Of a DNA stretch of 64,000 nucleotides, positions 8,569 to 16,557 are shown piece after piece. A program made the position numbers and the translations under genes. The notes under the pieces are model-generated. The model was given only the letters and a program-made list of their open reading frames with translations. It was not told where the DNA came from and ran no database searches. How positions within the stretch are numbered: the stretch's first letter is position 1; each line of letters begins with the position of its first letter. This DNA comes from Pseudobdellovibrionaceae bacterium (GTDB lineage Bacteria > Bdellovibrionota > Bdellovibrionia > Bdellovibrionales > Bdellovibrionaceae): positions 1 to 64,000 of the forward strand of contig JAKFYD010000021.1 of assembly GCA_021731025.1 (NCBI GenBank), given 5' to 3'.

Positions 8569-9981
8569 TTACATCTTCTTCAAGTTCAAAATTGTATCGA
8601 ACATTTCATTAGCCGTTGTAATCAAACGCGCCGATGCATCGTAAGCCTTTTGCATTTCGATCATCTTCGTCGCTTCTTCGTCTAAACTCACTCCGCTAAT
8701 GCTTTCCCGAATATTACTTAACTGCGATAAAATATTTCTTTGAGACTCTTGGCTCTTCATAGCTCTTTGAGCCAAGGTTCCGATTTGTCCAACCTGAGAA
8801 TTATAAAAATCATCAAAGGTTGAACCCCCATTGTCCATAACCTTGCGAAACTGCAGTGTCGAAAGCATATTCGCAATCGTGTTATCTCCGGGAGCATCGG
8901 CTCGGGCCGCGGCTGCAATTTTTCCAACGTCTAAGGCTACTGTTTCATTGACGGCCAGTCTTTCCGCGGCGCCTTTGGCTTGATCGGGCATCTCAAAAAA
9001 CAACACACCTTTACGGCCGTAGCGATCAAAACCCTCAATGTGAACTGTATTTACTTCTTTGGCGATCGAGTAAGCTAAATTATCGATAGTAGAAAGATGT
9101 TGTTCGATCAATTGATCTCGCACTTCCAGTGCTCCCCCGATTTTTCCACCTTTAATTTGTTCCGTGACTTGAAACAAACTTCCATTGGCACTGGGACGAT
9201 AAAAAATTTCAACTCGGTCACGCTCATCCGTGCGCGCTGCTTTCAGCTCGTTGACACTGCCGCCAGAAACAAGGATTGCGGTATTTCCCGCTGTGACCGA
9301 TACCAAGCCATCTTTGCCCTCGGCCCAAGAGATATCGATTTTCTCGCCTAATTTTTTGAGTAGGAGATCGCGGCGATCCCGTTCGTCATTGGCATCGACG
9401 CCTTGGATTTCAACCAGCTGAACTTTTTCGTTCAACTGACCGATCTCTTTCGCCATCTGATTAATTTCTTCAACGTTCGTTTCGATCTGCCGATCCAAAT
9501 CATCTTGAATTCCCTTAAGCTGATCGTTGACGCGCTTAAAGTCTTGAGTCAGAGCATTCCCCGACTCACGAACTAAACTTCGTGAAGTTAAACTTTCGGG
9601 ATTGTTCGAGAGTTCACGAAAACTATTAAAGAAATCAGTGATGTACTGATTCAGACCCTTATTGATTTGTTCATTATAAACTTGTTCGACTCGGCCTAAA
9701 GCATCAGCCCGGGAATCCATAAATCCCATATTCTGACCTTCTTTTTGAATTTGCTTTTCTAACCAAGGATTATTCGTTCGAGTCACTGAGCCCGCGCGCG
9801 CGCCCATTCCGATTTGCAAATTTCCAACACTCAGTGGAGGACTCGTGACAATGTCCACGCGCTGGCGAGAATAACCTTCGGTCGATTTGTTAGCGATATT
9901 GTGGGACACCGTCTGCAGGGCAGTCTGACTGTTGGACATGGCTCGCTTGCCCACATCCATCATCGCCGAGATTTTAGACAT
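8569..9981 (-). CDS. flgK: flagellar hook-associated protein FlgK (HAP1)
   Basis: The 470-residue product opens with a rod/hook-type N-terminus (ALQTVSHNIANKSTEGYSRQRVD) and closes with the matching EEATKMIEMQKAYDASARLI helix ending in TANEMFDTIL, the FlgK signature. In between are the usual NDERDRRDLLLKKLGE and IGGALEVRDQL segments. It forms the first junction zone distal to the hook. It is somewhat shorter than enterobacterial FlgK (about 547 residues), so an outer domain is probably reduced. It lies between flgN, its expected chaperone, and flgL. Confidence 0.95.
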   Translation of the reverse strand: MSKISAMMDVGKRAMSNSQTALQTVSHNIANKSTEGYSRQRVDIVTSPPLSVGNLQIGMGARAGSVTRTNNPWLEKQIQKEGQNMGFMDSRADALGRVEQVYNEQINKGLNQYITDFFNSFRELSNNPESLTSRSLVRESGNALTQDFKRVNDQLKGIQDDLDRQIETNVEEINQMAKEIGQLNEKVQLVEIQGVDANDERDRRDLLLKKLGEKIDISWAEGKDGLVSVTAGNTAILVSGGSVNELKAARTDERDRVEIFYRPSANGSLFQVTEQIKGGKIGGALEVRDQLIEQHLSTIDNLAYSIAKEVNTVHIEGFDRYGRKGVLFFEMPDQAKGAAERLAVNETVALDVGKIAAAARADAPGDNTIANMLSTLQFRKVMDNGGSTFDDFYNSQVGQIGTLAQRAMKSQESQRNILSQLSNIRESISGVSLDEEATKMIEMQKAYDASARLITTANEMFDTILNLKKM

Positions 9982-10032
9982 ACTGTCCCTCTTCTGAACT
10001 TCATCCTGAAGTTCGACGAGCTTTTAGCTCGC

Positions 10033-10548
10033 TTAGGCTTCCTTACTTACAAAATTTCCCGCTGGTGAAGGCCCGGCTTTGTATTGGCCTTTCTTCTCAT
10101 AGGTTTTTTTCCCTGTCAGCGTTTCTTTAATATCATCCATTGTACCATTTAAAGTTTTTAATGCCGATTGCGCATAAGTTTGATTTTCGGTGTTGAATTC
10201 CATCAAACGTTTGATCAACAAATCCAAAGTGGCGTGCAAGGATCGCAGTTGATCCCCTTGGGCCTGCGGCATTTTCTGAGCGATCTCCAACAATCGTGGA
10301 CTTTCAATTTCGGCTTTCACGACGCTGGCTAATTCCTGAGCGTGCTTAAAGCGTAAAGTATCAGCCAAACGAATTTTCATCAGCACTTGATCCTTCAGCA
10401 GATTGTTTTCTGTCAAATTATCAAGTTGCGCGGCTAACAACATTTCTTTTTCTTTGCGAACGATATCCAACAGCTGGCGATAGAGAGTGGTCATCTCTTC
10501 GAGAGTATTCAAAAGCTTTTTGTAAGATCTTTCGATAACAGCATCCAT
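10033..10548 (-). CDS. flgN: FlgN-type chaperone for FlgK/FlgL
   Basis: The 171-residue product is nearly all helical, rich in Leu/Glu/Lys, with the FlgN-like start (LLNTLEEMTTLYRQLLDIVRKEKEMLLA, then LTENNLLKDQVLMKIRL) and a late helix ENQTYAQSALKTLNG. FlgN keeps FlgK and FlgL soluble and escorts them to the flagellar export apparatus. The position between flgM and flgK is the canonical one and supports the assignment strongly, because the family is poorly conserved in sequence. The last ~25 residues are a Gly/Lys/Pro tail. Confidence 0.85.
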   Translation of the reverse strand: MDAVIERSYKKLLNTLEEMTTLYRQLLDIVRKEKEMLLAAQLDNLTENNLLKDQVLMKIRLADTLRFKHAQELASVVKAEIESPRLLEIAQKMPQAQGDQLRSLHATLDLLIKRLMEFNTENQTYAQSALKTLNGTMDDIKETLTGKKTYEKKGQYKAGPSPAGNFVSKEA

Positions 10549-10563
10549 GCTGAATCAACCTTC

Positions 10564-10887
10564 CTAGCTTTCCATTTCTAAATGGTCATCGACCATTTTA
10601 TCGGCGACAGCTTTCGCATCAACTTTGTATTTTCCTTGATCAATCAATTGACGAAATTTTTCAACTTTAGCCATATCCACATCAGGGGCGGCGGTTGCTA
10701 ATTCTTTGATGCGTTTTGCTTCTTGCGCTCGAGGAGAAACATCGATTCGTGAAGATTCACCGAGATTGTCAGCACCAATATTTTTTGTCAGCGGCGATGC
10801 ATCCGATTTTATTTTCTTCATCGCATCTGTTTTTACGCCATCAACCAAGTTTAAGTTTTGTCCAACTTTGTTGTGAGTAATTTTCAT
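10564..10887 (-). CDS. flgM: anti-sigma-28 factor FlgM
   Basis: The 107-residue protein starts MKITHNKVGQNLNLVDGVK, is polar and probably disordered in its first half, and has the FlgM C-terminal helices: RIDVSPRAQEAKRIKELA, then VDMAKVEKFRQLIDQGKYKVDAKAVADKMVD. FlgM binds sigma-28 (FliA) until exported through the finished hook, which delays late flagellar genes. The AAGGAG ribosome site lies just before the ATG. A 100-base gap separates it from flgJ, so it may have a promoter of its own, though I found no convincing site. Confidence 0.9.
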   Translation of the reverse strand: MKITHNKVGQNLNLVDGVKTDAMKKIKSDASPLTKNIGADNLGESSRIDVSPRAQEAKRIKELATAAPDVDMAKVEKFRQLIDQGKYKVDAKAVADKMVDDHLEMES

Positions 10888-10987
10888 CGGAAGACTCCTT
10901 GCTTTTAATTCGCTTATACTTCGCTTATGGGCTGACTAAGGATACCCAGTTCTTTACAGTGTATCACAAAGAGACAGCGGAACAAAA

Positions 10988-11740
10988 TCATTCTGAGACA
11001 CTTTTCTGGTCCAAGCCCAGAGCCCAGAAGAAAGACCGGGCTTCAGGACTTAAAAGCCCAACAGTTTCGCCCTGATCTACAACTTGGCCTTGGGCTAAGG
11101 AAGGGGCATGACCCCGAAAGACCAACCGGGACTGCAATCCCTCATCATGGGATATTTCTAAGAGAGTTTCATCAGGGCCTAATTTAATGTTTTGGGCAAT
11201 ACGACCAGCTAAAGGGCTTTCCAATTTCAACAAAGCTGAATTATCCATGGATTTTTTTTCAAACTCGTAAGTGAGAGGAAACTTTCCTTGAGAAACGCTC
11301 GGCGAAGTTTGTTGGCGCACTTGAAATTGCGCTAACTTGTCCACCGAGATAGGTCCATTCACTTTTTCCATTTTTTCTTTGAGACCGGCAGCTTCACCGT
11401 AACGATCAATCAGCTGCTTGTAGATCATATCCGCTAAACCGATTCCACCACGGTCACCCCATTTTTCAACGTGGTCGTGATCCAACTGTTCACGAAATAT
11501 TTTTTCGCCCTGATTTTGTTTGATGAAGCCGGATTCCTGCACCGTCGAGCGCATGGCCTTAACCATCTCTCGCAAGAATTGCTTTTCATACAACTTAGAA
11601 ACATCTTTGAATTGCTGATCGATCTGCTCGGCCGTGGGCACACGGCCTCGTAGGGGACGAGCCCCACCGGCTGAATCAATCATGACAATTTCCATTGAGA
11701 AAGAAAAAAAAGGGGAGTTGAGTCCGAGAATCTCGTGCAT
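10988..11740 (-). CDS. flgJ: flagellar rod-binding protein FlgJ (N-terminal type) with degenerate C-terminal domain
   Basis: Residues ~45-125 match the FlgJ rod-binding domain: LYEKQFLREMVKAMRSTV, then EKIFREQLDHDHVEKWGDRGGIGLADMIYKQL. There is no muramidase domain of the enterobacterial kind. Instead the last ~80 residues (ESPLAGRIAQNIKLGPDETLLEISHDEGLQ, then VVDQGETVGLL) look like a beta-rich M23/lipoyl-like fold without the HxG/HxH zinc ligands. The start is uncertain: ATG at 11740 lacks a clear ribosome site, while ATG at 11683 has GGAAA in front and would remove an odd hydrophobic segment. It is separated from flgI by an unusual 219-base gap. Confidence 0.8.
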   Translation of the reverse strand: MHEILGLNSPFFSFSMEIVMIDSAGGARPLRGRVPTAEQIDQQFKDVSKLYEKQFLREMVKAMRSTVQESGFIKQNQGEKIFREQLDHDHVEKWGDRGGIGLADMIYKQLIDRYGEAAGLKEKMEKVNGPISVDKLAQFQVRQQTSPSVSQGKFPLTYEFEKKSMDNSALLKLESPLAGRIAQNIKLGPDETLLEISHDEGLQSRLVFRGHAPSLAQGQVVDQGETVGLLSPEARSFFWALGLDQKSVSE

Positions 11741-11892
11741 CCTGCACTTGACTCTTTATCTGCCCGTGAGCACCAGTCCTTGGCCTCTGCTGAGCTTTGT
11801 CTACTGTTTCCTGCGAGAAACTTTTGACTCTTGACCTTCCATGGTTCGCGATCTCTTTCTCACCCTCCCCGCGTTTCAAACCCATCCATAGG

Positions 11893-11957
11893 TTCGAAAC
11901 AAAAACTTGTTTGCATACTTTTATTTTAGTTAACTGTGTTCCATTTCGAAACAAAAA
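11893..11957. repeat. pair of 13-bp direct repeats in the flgI-flgJ gap
   Basis: TTCGAAACAAAAA occurs at 11893-11905 and again at 11945-11957, the second copy ending just before the flgI stop codon. The rest of the 219-base gap shows no convincing gene, terminator or sigma-54 site. The repeats may come from a small duplication or may be protein-binding sites; the sequence does not decide. Confidence 0.4.
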
Positions 11958-11959
11958 TC

Positions 11960-13000
11960 TCATAAAACTTCAAGCTCCCCGTGCAAAGCTCCAGCTGCTT
12001 TGATCGCTTGAAGCAAAGTGATCAGGTCTTTAGGACTGACTCCCAGCTTATTTAAGTTCTGGACTAGATCTCCAACGCTGACTCCGCTATCAAGCATGGC
12101 TATTTTTTCTTCTTTAGTCGCTTCCTTTTTACCCTCTTTATTTTCGCCACCCACTTTGACAGAAATACCTCCGTGAGCAACGGCCACCCGAGAGACTTTA
12201 ACTTTTTCACCAATCACTACGGTTCCCGTCTTTTCATTGATGATCACAACAGCGCGAGTATCAGGATTTACATTGATGGATTCGATGGTAGCTAACAGTT
12301 CGACACCGCGATTTTCATAGGCGAAAGGAGTCACGATATCGATTGTTCCTGCATCTTTCGCGCTGGCGTAGTGTCCGCTTAATTCTTTATTAATTGTCAG
12401 AACTGTTCGTGCTGCCGTCGTGAAATCGGGATTGTGCAAAGTCAGCCGGAACATTTTTCGAGAAGCAAAATCGCTTTGCACATCTTTTTCAATGATCGCG
12501 CCATTGGGAATGCGACCCGAGGTCAGATGCATGTCTTTGCCATCGCCACCAATCAAAACGGTTCCCTGAGCCACAGCAAAAATCTGTTCATTTCCCGCTC
12601 GCAAAGGCGATTGCAATAAAGTTCCCCCTTGCAAACTGGATGCATCACCAATGGAACTGACAGTGATATCCAAAGGATTTCCCGCTTTGGCAAATGCAGG
12701 CAAAGTCGCTGTGATAATGACACCGGCTACGTTTTTACTTTGTACGTCGTTGTTATCCAGCTTGATCCCTAATTTATCGAGCATGCGAGACATGCTCTTT
12801 GAAGTGAATTCACTTTTCCCATCGCCCGTTCCTTTAAGACCAACCACGATGCCGTAACCGACCAATTGATTTTCGCGCACACCGCGAATGCTAGCGATGT
12901 CCTTCAATCGAGCCGCGTTCGCCCAATCCGCAGCGAGCAGAATAATTAAAACGGAAAATGGCCATAAAACTTCTTTCAGTCGCAACAGAATTTTTTCCAT
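11960..13000 (-). CDS. flgI: flagellar P-ring protein FlgI
   Basis: I start at ATG 13000, directly after the flgH stop (13002-13004), with AAAGAG in front; an upstream ATG at 13042 would overlap flgH. The ~346-residue product has a signal peptide (LWPFSVLIILLAADWANA) and the FlgI signature ARLKDIASIRGVRENQLVGYG, then VVGLKGTGDG and the late DLVQNLNKLGVSPKDLITLLQAIKAAGALHGELEV. FlgI assembles around the rod in the peptidoglycan layer. Co-transcription with flgA and flgH matches its known need for the FlgA chaperone. Confidence 0.95.
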   Translation of the reverse strand: MEKILLRLKEVLWPFSVLIILLAADWANAARLKDIASIRGVRENQLVGYGIVVGLKGTGDGKSEFTSKSMSRMLDKLGIKLDNNDVQSKNVAGVIITATLPAFAKAGNPLDITVSSIGDASSLQGGTLLQSPLRAGNEQIFAVAQGTVLIGGDGKDMHLTSGRIPNGAIIEKDVQSDFASRKMFRLTLHNPDFTTAARTVLTINKELSGHYASAKDAGTIDIVTPFAYENRGVELLATIESINVNPDTRAVVIINEKTGTVVIGEKVKVSRVAVAHGGISVKVGGENKEGKKEATKEEKIAMLDSGVSVGDLVQNLNKLGVSPKDLITLLQAIKAAGALHGELEVL

Positions 13001-13001
13001 A

Positions 13002-13775
13002 TTATTCGCTCTTTTCTTTTTTTCTGATGCTAACGACATCAAACTGAGGATCTAAAAGTTTGTTCGAGCTCACACCTTCATCATTGTAATCTTCAGGACG
13101 AATCATACCGGTGACGATGACTTTGTATTCACGTTTTCCAATCATGAAAGGCTGAGCCCCTTTCACGCGATAATTGCCATCAGGAAGCTTTTCAACAATG
13201 CGAGTTTGGATCTGTTGAATGTCGGAAAAATCCTGTTTATCTTCTTTTGTTTCTTTTCCAACTTCCGCATTTTTATTGGTTGGTGGATTTTGCACCGAGG
13301 CTTTTTCTGAAGCAGGAGTGCGATCCGCAGATTTTTCAGCAGCTAACTTTTGCTGAAGTTGTGCTTCTTTTTCTTGATCTTCCAATTGCTTCAAAAGTTT
13401 TTTGATCACGTTCACTTTGACTTCAACTTGTTTGAAAGCGGGACCTTCCATGCGTACATTCAAAACGTCACCCTCGCGGCGAGCTTTATTTTGTGCAAAG
13501 AGATAAGAGCCTTGGCCTTCCATGACCCACATCGATCCCGCTTGGCTTCCCAACTCTGACTCTTCTTCTAAACGGGATTTTGTCATTTTTTTATACTGGC
13601 GATCCGCTGCAAAACCCACCTGAGGATTTTCTGAATAGCGAGTTGAGGTTTCTTTCACAGTTTCCGTTTTGCTTTGGCCTTCACCAAAGAACTGATTCCA
13701 CGTCGAGCAAGAGCACAACCATAAAATGGAATTAACAATAAAAATCTTTTTGCTCGTATGACCTATTCGGTTCAT
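13002..13775 (-). CDS. flgH: flagellar L-ring lipoprotein FlgH
   Basis: The 257-residue product has a lipoprotein signal with the lipobox region ILWLCSC, then GSMWVMEGQGSYLFAQNKARREGDVLNVRM, which is FlgH-like (the GSLW and D-x-(L/V)-x-V/I-x blocks). The C-terminal half contains the usual LPDGNYRVKGAQPFMIGKRE and VTGMIRPEDYN segments. It forms the outer-membrane bushing of the rod. An insertion of roughly 50 charged residues (QLEDQEKEAQLQQK and following Lys/Glu/Ala-rich stretch) interrupts the middle. It overlaps flgA by four bases (ATGA). Confidence 0.92.
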   Translation of the reverse strand: MNRIGHTSKKIFIVNSILWLCSCSTWNQFFGEGQSKTETVKETSTRYSENPQVGFAADRQYKKMTKSRLEEESELGSQAGSMWVMEGQGSYLFAQNKARREGDVLNVRMEGPAFKQVEVKVNVIKKLLKQLEDQEKEAQLQQKLAAEKSADRTPASEKASVQNPPTNKNAEVGKETKEDKQDFSDIQQIQTRIVEKLPDGNYRVKGAQPFMIGKREYKVIVTGMIRPEDYNDEGVSSNKLLDPQFDVVSIRKKEKSE

Positions 13776-14707
13776 TGAATCACCACGCTGTTGTTGTCTT
13801 TGATTTTGCCCATGATCAATTTTTGGTGATCACTGCTTTTCACTTTAATAAGGTCACCAATGAAACCAGATTCTTCCGCCGTTGCATTCGACTGAATTTC
13901 GAAATCTTCATTTTCAATCAGGATTTTAACCAATTGACCTTTTTTTATGGCTGCTTCTCTTTTAACGTCAGAAGCCCCAACGGGTGTTCCCACAGACAGA
14001 GAACGATTCATCATCATGCCCGTCATTTGCTCTATATTTAAAAAGCCGTCTTTCACTTGAGCCATATCTAAGCGTTTCAGCTCTAGATCGCCCTGCTGAA
14101 TTTTGTGCAAAGCAGGAATAAGACGAGTCGTCACCGGAACATTTTTGTAAGCTTTAATGCGAACGGAAACCCACAGGCTTTTCCCATCAGCTTCAAGGGG
14201 AATTAAAAGAGAATTTTTAATGGAGAGATCTGTCACATTGATTTGCCAGTGACGAGCTTTCAATGTTGGCACTTTCCCCACAAAAACTTCAACATCGCAA
14301 CTGTCACATTGGGCTTGCAGTTGATTGGTCAGTCTTCTTTCAATTTCGCTCGCTGAAATCTGATCCATCAACTTGATTTCAACAGTATCGGGAATTTGCC
14401 AAAGAAGACCTAGATCTTTGAGCTCAGAATTTTTAATCACTTTAAGAATCCGAGACCGAGCCACAGACTGCACACCGGTTCCATTATTTGAAGAAAAAAT
14501 TTCTGGAGATAATTTTATCTCTGCTAATTTTTTCAAAATAGAATTGTTGGCTTTAGTCACACGAACCAAATCGATCCACGAGTAAGATTTTTTTGAAGAG
14601 AGCTCAACTTGGCTATCCAGTATAGCCTCGACTTTCGAAGAAGCTTCAACGGCATCCATCGCAAAAATAAAAGCTGTAAAAAAGAAACTGAAAACGACAA
14701 GTTTCAT
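13772..14707 (-). CDS. flgA: flagellar P-ring assembly chaperone FlgA
   Basis: The 311-residue protein has a signal peptide (MKLVVFSFFFTAFIFAMDAVEA) and a C-terminal SAF-type domain: VPVTTRLIPALHKIQQGDLE, then NRSLSVGTPVGASDVKREAAIKKGQLVKI and IGDLIKVKS. These are the conserved blocks of FlgA, the periplasmic chaperone for FlgI. It is longer than E. coli FlgA (219 residues) because of an extra N-terminal region. It starts two bases after the flgG stop and overlaps flgH, so translation is coupled. Confidence 0.9.
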   Translation of the reverse strand: MKLVVFSFFFTAFIFAMDAVEASSKVEAILDSQVELSSKKSYSWIDLVRVTKANNSILKKLAEIKLSPEIFSSNNGTGVQSVARSRILKVIKNSELKDLGLLWQIPDTVEIKLMDQISASEIERRLTNQLQAQCDSCDVEVFVGKVPTLKARHWQINVTDLSIKNSLLIPLEADGKSLWVSVRIKAYKNVPVTTRLIPALHKIQQGDLELKRLDMAQVKDGFLNIEQMTGMMMNRSLSVGTPVGASDVKREAAIKKGQLVKILIENEDFEIQSNATAEESGFIGDLIKVKSSDHQKLIMGKIKDNNSVVIQ

Positions 14708-14709
14708 TA

Positions 14710-15495
14710 TTATCTCATATTGTTTATGGATTGCAGCATTTGATCCGACGTTTGAATAACCTTACTGTTCGTTTCGTATGCTCGTTGGGCCGTAATCATG
14801 TTCACCATTTCATCAACGATATTCACATTGCTCGTTTCAAGTTGCCCTTGAGCTAAGGCTCCGGTTCCACCCAGTCCCGGGCGATTGACGATAGGTTGAC
14901 CGCTGGAAGGTGTTTGAGTGAAAAGATTTTTTCCCATGGCCCGTAAGCCAGCAGGATTTACAAAGTTAGCAATATCAATCTGACCGATCGTGGTGGGCAC
15001 ATTGCTTTGCCCTTGAACAATCCGCACTTCTCCGGTGGCGGTGATTTCTAAACCTTGCACTCCTGGAGGAATTGTAATTTCAGGTTGCAGTGCATTTCCA
15101 TTTTTATCGGTGATTTTACCATTCGCATCTTTTTTAAAAGCGCCGTCACGAGAGTAAGCCAGCTGTCCATCGGGAGTTAATATTTGGAAAAATCCAGGAC
15201 CTTCAATCATCATGTCCAAAGGATTCTTGGTGATGGCCGTATTTCCCGTATCGAAATCTTTTTGAATAGCTGCAGTTTTTACTCCTAAACCCGTCTGCAC
15301 TCCATTGGGAGAATAAGAATTTGCTCCCGTTGCCGTACCGGGCTCTTTGCTGGTGTGATAGAGAAGATCTTCAAATTCAGCGCGAGATTTTTTAAAGCCA
15401 TTCGTCGAAACGTTGGCAATGTTATTGGCAATCACATCCATATTATTTTGTTGTGCGGCCATCCCCGTTGCTGCCGTATTCAAACTTTTAATCAT
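14710..15495 (-). CDS. flgG: flagellar distal rod protein FlgG
   Basis: The 261-residue product matches FlgG along its full length. It has the N-terminal helix MIKSLNTAATGMAAQQNNMD, then VIANNIANVSTNGFKKSRAEFEDL, NPLDMMIEGPGFFQI, and the C-terminal VNIVDEMVNMITAQRAYETN with SKVIQTSDQMLQSIN. The protein forms the distal rod. The RBS GAGAGGT precedes the ATG. It follows flgF by 24 bases, the usual order flgF-flgG. Confidence 0.96.
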   Translation of the reverse strand: MIKSLNTAATGMAAQQNNMDVIANNIANVSTNGFKKSRAEFEDLLYHTSKEPGTATGANSYSPNGVQTGLGVKTAAIQKDFDTGNTAITKNPLDMMIEGPGFFQILTPDGQLAYSRDGAFKKDANGKITDKNGNALQPEITIPPGVQGLEITATGEVRIVQGQSNVPTTIGQIDIANFVNPAGLRAMGKNLFTQTPSSGQPIVNRPGLGGTGALAQGQLETSNVNIVDEMVNMITAQRAYETNSKVIQTSDQMLQSINNMR

Positions 15496-15518
15496 AGAAA
15501 CCTCTCAATAAATTTTGT

Positions 15519-16340
15519 TTACAGCCCAGTTTTTCCAACGACATTGACCAGCTTGTCCGCCATCGAGTCATAAGCACTGATCGCTTTTTGTGTGCTTTCA
15601 AAAACGCGATGGGTTTGAATCATGTCCGTCATTTCTTGAACGACGTTGATATTGCTCATTTCAAGAAAGCCTGACTGAACCGTTGCACCCGGCGTTGCCG
15701 TCACTTCGGGATTCATATTTGCCTTAAAACCGTAAAGTGAGTTTCCCACTTTTTGAAGACTGTCAGGTTTTTCAACGTTAACGATCGATAACTTTCCACG
15801 AACTTCAGCGCCCTCTAAAATTTCGCCGGCGTCAGTGATTGAAACTGGAGCCCCGCCACTGATTTGAATCGTGCGCGTCGATGGATCTGCAGCAGAATCC
15901 CCGGTGTTGGTCAAAACAGGATGACCTTCTTTGGTTACCAATCGACCATTGCCATCCAGAGTAAAATTCCCACTGCGGGTCAGTCTTACTCCTTGAGGAG
16001 TTGCCACTTCAAAAAATCCTTTTCCGTTAATAGCGACATCTAAAGGATTTCCGGTTCTCTTTAAACTTCCTTGGGAAAAATCAGTGAAAGTGCCCTTGGC
16101 ATCCACAAAACTTTTATCCCCGCCTTGGACATCATAGAAACTTTCAATAGAGGCTGGAACGCGGGGAACTTGAATGACTGTGGGAGGTTTTTCGTTCGCC
16201 GTCAGATATTCGTTAAAGACTTGTTGATCTCTTTTGAAAGCGGGAGTGTTTGCATTCGCAATATTATTCGCGATGGTATCCAGTTTTAGGCTTTGCGCCA
16301 TGGCTCCGCTCAATGCGGTATAGACACCCTTTGTACTCAT
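15519..16340 (-). CDS. flgF: flagellar proximal rod protein FlgF
   Basis: I start at ATG 16340, preceded by GGAGGTGGG; an upstream ATG at 16376 would only add a short non-conserved leader. The ~273-residue product has the rod-type N-terminus MSTKGVYTALSGAMAQSLKL, then DTIANNIANANTPAFKRD, the GNPLDVAINGKGFFEV block, and the C-terminal VQEMTDMIQTHRVFESTQKAIS. Next to flgG it is best called FlgF. It is the first gene of the twelve-gene minus-strand flagellar operon and has a sigma-54-like promoter just upstream. Confidence 0.9.
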   Translation of the reverse strand: MSTKGVYTALSGAMAQSLKLDTIANNIANANTPAFKRDQQVFNEYLTANEKPPTVIQVPRVPASIESFYDVQGGDKSFVDAKGTFTDFSQGSLKRTGNPLDVAINGKGFFEVATPQGVRLTRSGNFTLDGNGRLVTKEGHPVLTNTGDSAADPSTRTIQISGGAPVSITDAGEILEGAEVRGKLSIVNVEKPDSLQKVGNSLYGFKANMNPEVTATPGATVQSGFLEMSNINVVQEMTDMIQTHRVFESTQKAISAYDSMADKLVNVVGKTGL

Positions 16341-16364
16341 CCCACCTCCATGCATTAAAAGAAA

Positions 16365-16381
16365 AGCAAAGCCCATTCCAT
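16365..16381 (-). promoter_or_regulatory. candidate sigma-54 promoter of the flgF operon
   Basis: On the minus strand, TGGAATGGGCTTTGCT fits TGGCACG-N4-TTGCW with two changes in the -24 half and an exact -12 half. The GG (16379-16378) and GC (16367-16366) are at N10 spacing. The predicted start near 16354 leaves a very short leader that still includes the GGAGGTGGG ribosome site (16349-16341) of flgF. RpoN control of rod/hook genes is common in flagellated bacteria. Confidence 0.5.
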
Positions 16382-16557
16382 ACCGACAAAGGTGAGGAAA
16401 ATTATTTCTGGACTCATGGAACTGCGACTAAAACCCGATAGGAGATCTCGGTTCAATGAAACTCGACCTTGGTCGATCCAATTTCTTGGCGCTCTTAATG
16501 CCAGACCGTCAAAACAATCACTCGACGTGATTCTTCTTCTTCGAGATAATTAAAAGA

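Noticed and set aside
11676-11963. 95-codon minus-strand frame in the flgI-flgJ gap
   Set aside because: Overlaps the start of flgJ in another frame, has no ribosome site or recognisable pattern and a low-complexity F/R/N composition; treated as a shadow.
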